Of a stretch of DNA of 5,570 nucleotides, positions 1-2,970 are shown one piece after another. Each line of letters opens with the position of its first letter. Position 1 is the first letter of the stretch. A program made the translations under genes and the position numbers. The notes under the pieces are model-generated. The model was not told the origin of the DNA, made no database searches, and saw only the letters and a program-made list of their open reading frames with translations. Source of the DNA: Akkermansiaceae bacterium UBA7890 (GTDB lineage Bacteria > Verrucomicrobiota > Verrucomicrobiia > Verrucomicrobiales > Akkermansiaceae); assembly GCA_002501065.1 (NCBI GenBank), contig DLRK01000080.1, positions 1 to 5,570 of the forward strand. Reading direction: 5' to 3'.

Positions 1-257
1 GGGAGGCCATTTTCTGGCACTACCCCAACTTTGCCTTCCACCGGGACAACCGGCTGGGGAGCGCGGTGCGCATGGGAGATTACAAGCTGCTCGAGTTTTT
101 CGAGGACAATGCGGTGGAACTCTACAATCTGCGGGAGGACCTTGGAGAAAGGAACAACCTGGCCGGGAAGGATCCGGACCGAGCCACCGCGATGAGAAAG
201 CGACTGCACCACTGGCGGCAGGAGAGTGGGGCAAATATGCCGCGCCCCCGGAAGTGA
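1..257 (+). CDS. Sulfatase, formylglycine-dependent arylsulfatase type, C-terminal fragment
   Basis: This is the 3' end of a gene that begins before the window; the frame is open from base 3 and stops at TGA 255-257, giving 84 visible residues. The order of conserved pieces is that of the C-terminal subdomain of type I (alkaline-phosphatase-superfamily) sulfatases: an 'AIFWHYPNF' strand, then 'SAVRMGDYKLLEFFED', then 'VELYNLREDLGERNNLA', then a charged helix ending in 'WRQESGANMP'. Family members hydrolyse sulfate esters, usually on polysaccharides, and are normally exported. The catalytic Cys/Ser-x-Pro-x-Arg motif and metal ligands lie upstream, outside the window, so activity cannot be judged. 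The GTG at 66 is internal to this frame and is not a start. Family assignment is confident; substrate and sulfatase subfamily cannot be given. The gene is convergent with the acyltransferase, 24 bp away. Confidence 0.93.
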   Translation, partial: EAIFWHYPNFAFHRDNRLGSAVRMGDYKLLEFFEDNAVELYNLREDLGERNNLAGKDPDRATAMRKRLHHWRQESGANMPRPRK

Positions 258-260
258 GCA

Positions 261-288
261 GATGCCGGTCAGCATCCCGCGTCACGGG
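261..288. terminator. Weak inverted repeats in the convergent gap, possible bidirectional terminator
   Basis: The 24-bp gap between two convergent genes holds GATGC-(6 nt)-GCATC at 261-276. A second short pairing, CCCG-(5 nt)-CGGG at 276-288, overlaps the stop codon of the minus-strand gene. Both are short stems and neither is followed by a T-tract on either strand, so an intrinsic terminator is not demonstrated. The position is right for one, but pairings this small are common in GC-rich DNA. Confidence 0.2.
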
Positions 289-1925
289 CTGGAACCGGGT
301 GCTGGTGAAAGGCGAGGCATCCGGACTTTCTTCCCGTTCAGCATGGTCCCGATAATGGTATAACGCACAAGGTAGCGGTAGGTGAGGAGGAGGAAAGCGA
401 AGGAAACGAGGCAGATCAGGGTGAATTTCACCAGGCCGGGAAGGGGACTGGCGGAGACGAGGGCCTGAAGGATCATGATGAGGGGAAGATGAGCCAGATA
501 CATCCAGTAGGAGGCATCGGAGACGTAGCGGATGCGGGCATTCTTCCGGGCGAAGAACTGGCGGAAGATGCCGAGGAAGCCCAGGATCATGAGCCAGGTG
601 TAGAGGGCGGCGCACAGGCTGAAGATGATGCGCCGGGTGCCGGGAAGTCCCTGTTCGAAGAGGTGTAATCCGTAAAGCAGCAGCGGGATCGAGAGCAGCA
701 GGGAGAGTGGCCACCAGCGGCCGAGTTTCTCCTCGAACTCGGGACGGCCGAAGCAGATGGCGCCGAAACCGAAGAACAGGCCGTAGTAAAAGAGCTTGGG
801 AGGCCAGGGAAGGATCCCCATTGCGGTGTCGGGACCGAAGGACTGCCGCATGAAGAACTGGGCGGTGGCGGTCAGGGGAACCAGGACCAGGAGGCAGACC
901 GGGGCGGAGAGAAGCCAACCGGGGAGGGGAGGGATTTTCCAGGCCGTCGCCAGCAGGGAAGCGATCGCAAAACCGGCCACCAGCATGAGGAGGTAGTAGA
1001 GAAACCACAGGTGGGCGGTGATGGGCCACATGGCGAGCCAGGTGTAGATCCCGATGAGAGTATTGGAAGAGAGCGGGGAGTTGGCGACAGCTCCCTGCTC
1101 AACAAGGTAGGGGTCCAGTTTCTTCCGGCCCTTTATCACATCCTCCCGGTCAACCTCCACTTTGATCATGCTGGTGATCCACTCGACCGTTTTCCAGTTT
1201 TCCCGGGCGCTATCGAGGGGCCTTTTGTTCTCCGCCGAACTGATGTTGACGTCGGCACCGTTTTCCACAAGGGATCGGACCATGCCGGCACGTCCGAGAA
1301 AGGCGGCGGCGTGGAGAGGGGTGTATCCCTTGTCGTCCCGGACGTTGGGATCGGCCCCCCCGGCAAGGAGGAGTTCGGTGGATCCGGGCTGGTTGGCCCA
1401 GACCGCGATGGTCAGGGCAGGTTGCCCTTTGTCGTCCCTGGAGTCCGGGTCGGTTCCGTCCTGGAGATGGAGGCGGAGGTTCTCGACATCACCGCTCCTG
1501 AGGGCCGCCCAGAAACCGGGCTGTTTTTCTTTGGCTGAGAGGGGGTGTTTCCCATTGTCAACCTGGTTGCGGGTGCTCGTGAGGTGTTCACCAAGCATCG
1601 TAGCAGCCCAGGTCAGGGGAATGAAGACCATTCCGCCGATGACGAGAGGCAGGAGGATGCGTTGTAGGCGGTGCTGGAGCAGTTTGCCGAGGCCTCGCCG
1701 TTTCCACAGCATGGTGGTGAAGTAGCCGCTGATCAGGAAAAAGAGGGGCATGCGGAAGCCGTGGATGGCGTGGTTGACCGTCTCGTAGAGTTCGTGCTGC
1801 TGCAGGTCCTGCGCCGGCCAGTAGTCGTTCTCGAAAAAGGAGAGAAGGCCGTGCATCACGATGCCCAGGAGCATGGCGGTGGCCCGCAGGGCATCGAGGT
1901 GGTGGTAGCGGGGGGCGCTGCTCAC
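282..1925 (-). CDS. Membrane acyltransferase (acyltransferase-3/OpgC-like) with internal ankyrin repeats
   Basis: A 547-residue polytopic membrane protein. The acyltransferase-3 hallmarks are present: R14-x10-H25 in the first membrane helix, 'RMPLFFLISGYF' at 58-69, 'HLWFLYYLL' at 305-313, and 'SDASYWMYLAHLPL' at 469-482. The family moves acetyl, succinyl or similar groups onto envelope or exported glycans; the last two motifs most resemble OpgC (MdoC), the glucan succinyltransferase, but the acceptor here is unknown. Helices lie near residues 9-30, 57-74 and 88-111, and then several more from about 290 to 520. Between helix 3 and residue 288 sits a soluble block with ankyrin repeats, which makes the protein longer than a typical family member of about 350-400 residues. 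The start is GTG at 1925, preceded on its strand by AAAAGGA eight bases upstream, and residue 1 leads straight into the conserved N-terminal helix. It is divergent from the esterase gene. Confidence 0.9.
   Translation of the reverse strand: MSSAPRYHHLDALRATAMLLGIVMHGLLSFFENDYWPAQDLQQHELYETVNHAIHGFRMPLFFLISGYFTTMLWKRRGLGKLLQHRLQRILLPLVIGGMVFIPLTWAATMLGEHLTSTRNQVDNGKHPLSAKEKQPGFWAALRSGDVENLRLHLQDGTDPDSRDDKGQPALTIAVWANQPGSTELLLAGGADPNVRDDKGYTPLHAAAFLGRAGMVRSLVENGADVNISSAENKRPLDSARENWKTVEWITSMIKVEVDREDVIKGRKKLDPYLVEQGAVANSPLSSNTLIGIYTWLAMWPITAHLWFLYYLLMLVAGFAIASLLATAWKIPPLPGWLLSAPVCLLVLVPLTATAQFFMRQSFGPDTAMGILPWPPKLFYYGLFFGFGAICFGRPEFEEKLGRWWPLSLLLSIPLLLYGLHLFEQGLPGTRRIIFSLCAALYTWLMILGFLGIFRQFFARKNARIRYVSDASYWMYLAHLPLIMILQALVSASPLPGLVKFTLICLVSFAFLLLTYRYLVRYTIIGTMLNGKKVRMPRLSPAPGSSP
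1146..1523 (-). other. Ankyrin-repeat cassette inside the acyltransferase
   Basis: Residues about 135-260 of the acyltransferase read as ankyrin repeats. Repeat 1 is about 137-167 (helix 'FWAALRSGDVENLRLHLQDG', then 'DPDSRDDKG'). Repeat 2 is about 168-200 ('ALTIAVWANQPGSTELLLAG', then 'GADPNVRDDKG'). Repeat 3 is about 201-234 and is the most canonical ('YTPLHAAAFLGRAGMVRSLV', then 'NGADVN'). A degenerate fourth, about 235-268, starts 'RPLDSAREN'. The lysine/arginine-rich segment 75-89 between helices 2 and 3 implies, by the positive-inside rule, that the loop after helix 3 faces away from the cytoplasm, so the repeats would be periplasmic. Ankyrin repeats normally bind proteins; the partner is unknown. 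Confidence 0.88.
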
Positions 1926-2030
1926 GGGGGGAATCCTTTTCCGGGTTGGAACCGGACAACAAGGATGGAGTGGTGAATCTTTTGGGGCAGGGCCGTTGCC
2001 GGAGCACCCCGGGTGAGGTAGAGAACTGAC
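1926..2030. promoter_or_regulatory. Divergent intergenic spacer between acyltransferase and esterase genes
   Basis: This 105-bp spacer must hold, or lie downstream of, the transcription starts for both divergent genes. I could not identify a convincing -35/-10 pair on either strand, which is common in this group. What is visible is the ribosome-binding site of the acyltransferase (complement of 1934-1940), a GAGG at 2015-2018 twelve bases before the esterase ATG that could serve as a somewhat distant ribosome-binding site, and a nested inverted repeat at 1933-1966 described separately. Confidence 0.5.
1933..1966 (-). promoter_or_regulatory. Leader hairpin that would cover the acyltransferase ribosome-binding site
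   Basis: On the minus strand, ATCCTT (complement of 1961-1966) is complementary to AAGGAT (complement of 1933-1938), which is the core of the Shine-Dalgarno sequence before the GTG start at 1925. Between them an inner pair, CCGGT/ACCCGG with one bulged C (within the complement of 1941-1955), closes a small loop. Together they form an outer 6-bp stem, an asymmetric internal loop and an inner stem. If the transcript begins upstream of 1966, the fold would mask the ribosome-binding site. No transcription start is known, so a regulatory role is inference. Confidence 0.3.
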
Positions 2031-2846
2031 ATGAAGCGCCTCTTGTTACTTGTGCTGGCATGGGCACTCCCGGGTGGGGAAGACCTCCGGGCAGCCGGGG
2101 GAGAGTATCTCAGGGAGGACAACCTCGCCTACCGGGATGAGAATTCTCCGGGCTGGGATGCCTATATGAAGGAGCGGTGTGTCCTGGATCTCTACCGTCC
2201 CAAAGGCCGGAAGGGATTCTCCACCGTGGTCTGGTTTCATGGTGGGGGATTACGGAGCGGGGAGAAAGCCGTTCCCAGGCAGTTGCAGGGACAGGGGATC
2301 GCGGTGGTGGCGGTGAACTACCGGCTCTTCCCGAAGGTGAAGTGCCCGTCCTATATCGAGGATGCGGCGGCGGCGGTGGCCTGGACCTTCAGGAACATCG
2401 GGCGCCATGGAGGTGACGTGAAGCGCATCTACGTGGCCGGCCATTCGGCGGGCGGCTATCTCACCAGCATGGTGGGCCTGGACAGGAGTTACCTCCAGGC
2501 GCATGGAATCGATGCCGACAGGATTGCAGGGCTGATTCCCTTCAGCGGGCATACCATCACCCACTTCACCCCGCGGGAAGAGCGTGGCATTCCCGACAAG
2601 CAGGCCGTGATCGACAGATTTGCGCCGCTTTTTCACGTGCGGGACGATGCTCCTGCCCTGGTGCTCATCACCGGGGACCGGGAACTGGAGATGCTGGGCC
2701 GCTACGAGGAGAATGCCTATCTCTGGCGCATGATGAAGGTGGCCGGGCACGGGAAGACGAAACTCCATGAGTTGGAAGGCTTCAATCACGGGGGAATGGC
2801 GGCCCCGGCCTTCGGAATCCTGCTGAAGGTGCTGAAGGGCAGGTGA
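2031..2846 (+). CDS. Secreted alpha/beta hydrolase (esterase/lipase, hormone-sensitive-lipase-like)
   Basis: A 271-residue serine hydrolase. Residues 1 to about 22 form an export signal: K2-R3, then the hydrophobic run LLLLVLAWALP, then a likely cleavage near 'LRAAG'. The alpha/beta-hydrolase order is complete. 'HGGG' at 70-73 is the oxyanion-hole motif. The nucleophile elbow G-H-S-A-G at 137-141 carries Ser139, 'TGDRE' at 214-218 supplies the likely acid Asp216, and 'NHGGM' at 252-256 supplies His253. 'NYRLFPKVKCPSYIEDAAAAV' around 96-116 is the conserved region following the third core strand. The family (COG0657-type carboxylesterases, BD-FAE) cleaves short-chain esters, including acetyl groups on polysaccharides; the substrate here is unknown. 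In PVC bacteria such proteins often sit beside sulfatases, as here. The ATG at 2031 is chosen because it begins the signal peptide. The region after the stop is hairpin-rich. Confidence 0.93.
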   Translation: MKRLLLLVLAWALPGGEDLRAAGGEYLREDNLAYRDENSPGWDAYMKERCVLDLYRPKGRKGFSTVVWFHGGGLRSGEKAVPRQLQGQGIAVVAVNYRLFPKVKCPSYIEDAAAAVAWTFRNIGRHGGDVKRIYVAGHSAGGYLTSMVGLDRSYLQAHGIDADRIAGLIPFSGHTITHFTPREERGIPDKQAVIDRFAPLFHVRDDAPALVLITGDRELEMLGRYEENAYLWRMMKVAGHGKTKLHELEGFNHGGMAAPAFGILLKVLKGR

Positions 2847-2869
2847 GAGGCAGGAAGGGAGCTGCCTTG

Positions 2870-2892
2870 CAGTTTGCCGGAGGAGGCAACTG
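2870..2892 (+). terminator. Hairpin 24 bases after the esterase stop, possible terminator or attenuator
   Basis: CAGTTTGCC (2870-2878) and GGCAACTG (2885-2892) pair as eight base pairs with one bulged T, closing a GGAGGA loop. This is the strongest stem in the spacer and sits where an end-of-gene structure is expected. It is followed by TTCGCGG and not by a run of T, so classic Rho-independent termination is unlikely; an mRNA 3'-end stabiliser, a processing site or partial attenuation would also fit. Confidence 0.35.
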
Positions 2893-2927
2893 TTCGCGGA
2901 TCATCCCCCTGCGGAGCGACGACCGCA

Positions 2928-2941
2928 AATTGCAGGCAATT
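2928..2941. promoter_or_regulatory. Perfect 6+6 inverted repeat AATTGC-AG-GCAATT, candidate operator
   Basis: AATTGC (2928-2933) and GCAATT (2936-2941) are exact reverse complements separated by two bases, thirty bases before the GTG start of the composite gene. Tight dyads of this shape are typical of DNA-binding sites for dimeric regulators more than of RNA hairpins. No regulator gene lies in the window to pair with it, so the assignment is tentative. Confidence 0.3.
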
Positions 2942-2957
2942 CCTTGTCGGCTGCGAC

Positions 2958-2962
2958 GGGGA
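2958..2962 (+). promoter_or_regulatory. Ribosome-binding site deciding the GTG start at 2971
   Basis: GGGGA at 2958-2962 lies eight bases before GTG 2971, good spacing for initiation. The other plausible start, GTG 2980, would be 17 bases away and has only a weak GGTAG at 2965-2969. Both starts leave a usable signal peptide, so they differ by only three residues (M-P-L). Confidence 0.45.
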
Positions 2963-2970
2963 TCGGTAGC

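Larger units (their letters stand above)
2847..2970. promoter_or_regulatory. Structured intergenic spacer before the large composite gene
   Basis: A 124-bp non-coding gap between two same-strand genes. It contains four consecutive inverted repeats: 2870-2892, 2910-2927 (TGCGG/CCGCA, 8-nt loop), 2928-2941 (AATTGC-AG-GCAATT) and 2946-2957 (GTCG/CGAC). The second and third abut exactly. Although the reading frame of the downstream gene is open here, its translation shows no signal-peptide or domain character, so I treat it as leader. I see no T-tract after any hairpin and no clear promoter hexamers. Confidence 0.5.

Noticed and set aside
66..257. Separate small gene of 63 codons starting at GTG 66
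   Set aside because: The same frame is open to the window start and its upstream residues continue the sulfatase C-terminal domain, so it is the tail of a longer gene.
1011..1725. Two plus-strand open frames (175 and 187 codons) opposite the ankyrin cassette
   Set aside because: The ankyrin and membrane motifs are unambiguous on the minus strand; the plus-strand translations have no family features.
1926..2030. Sigma-70 promoter in the divergent spacer
   Set aside because: TTGGAA (1946) and GAATCT (1975) resemble promoter hexamers but their spacing is wrong; no other pair was convincing on either strand.
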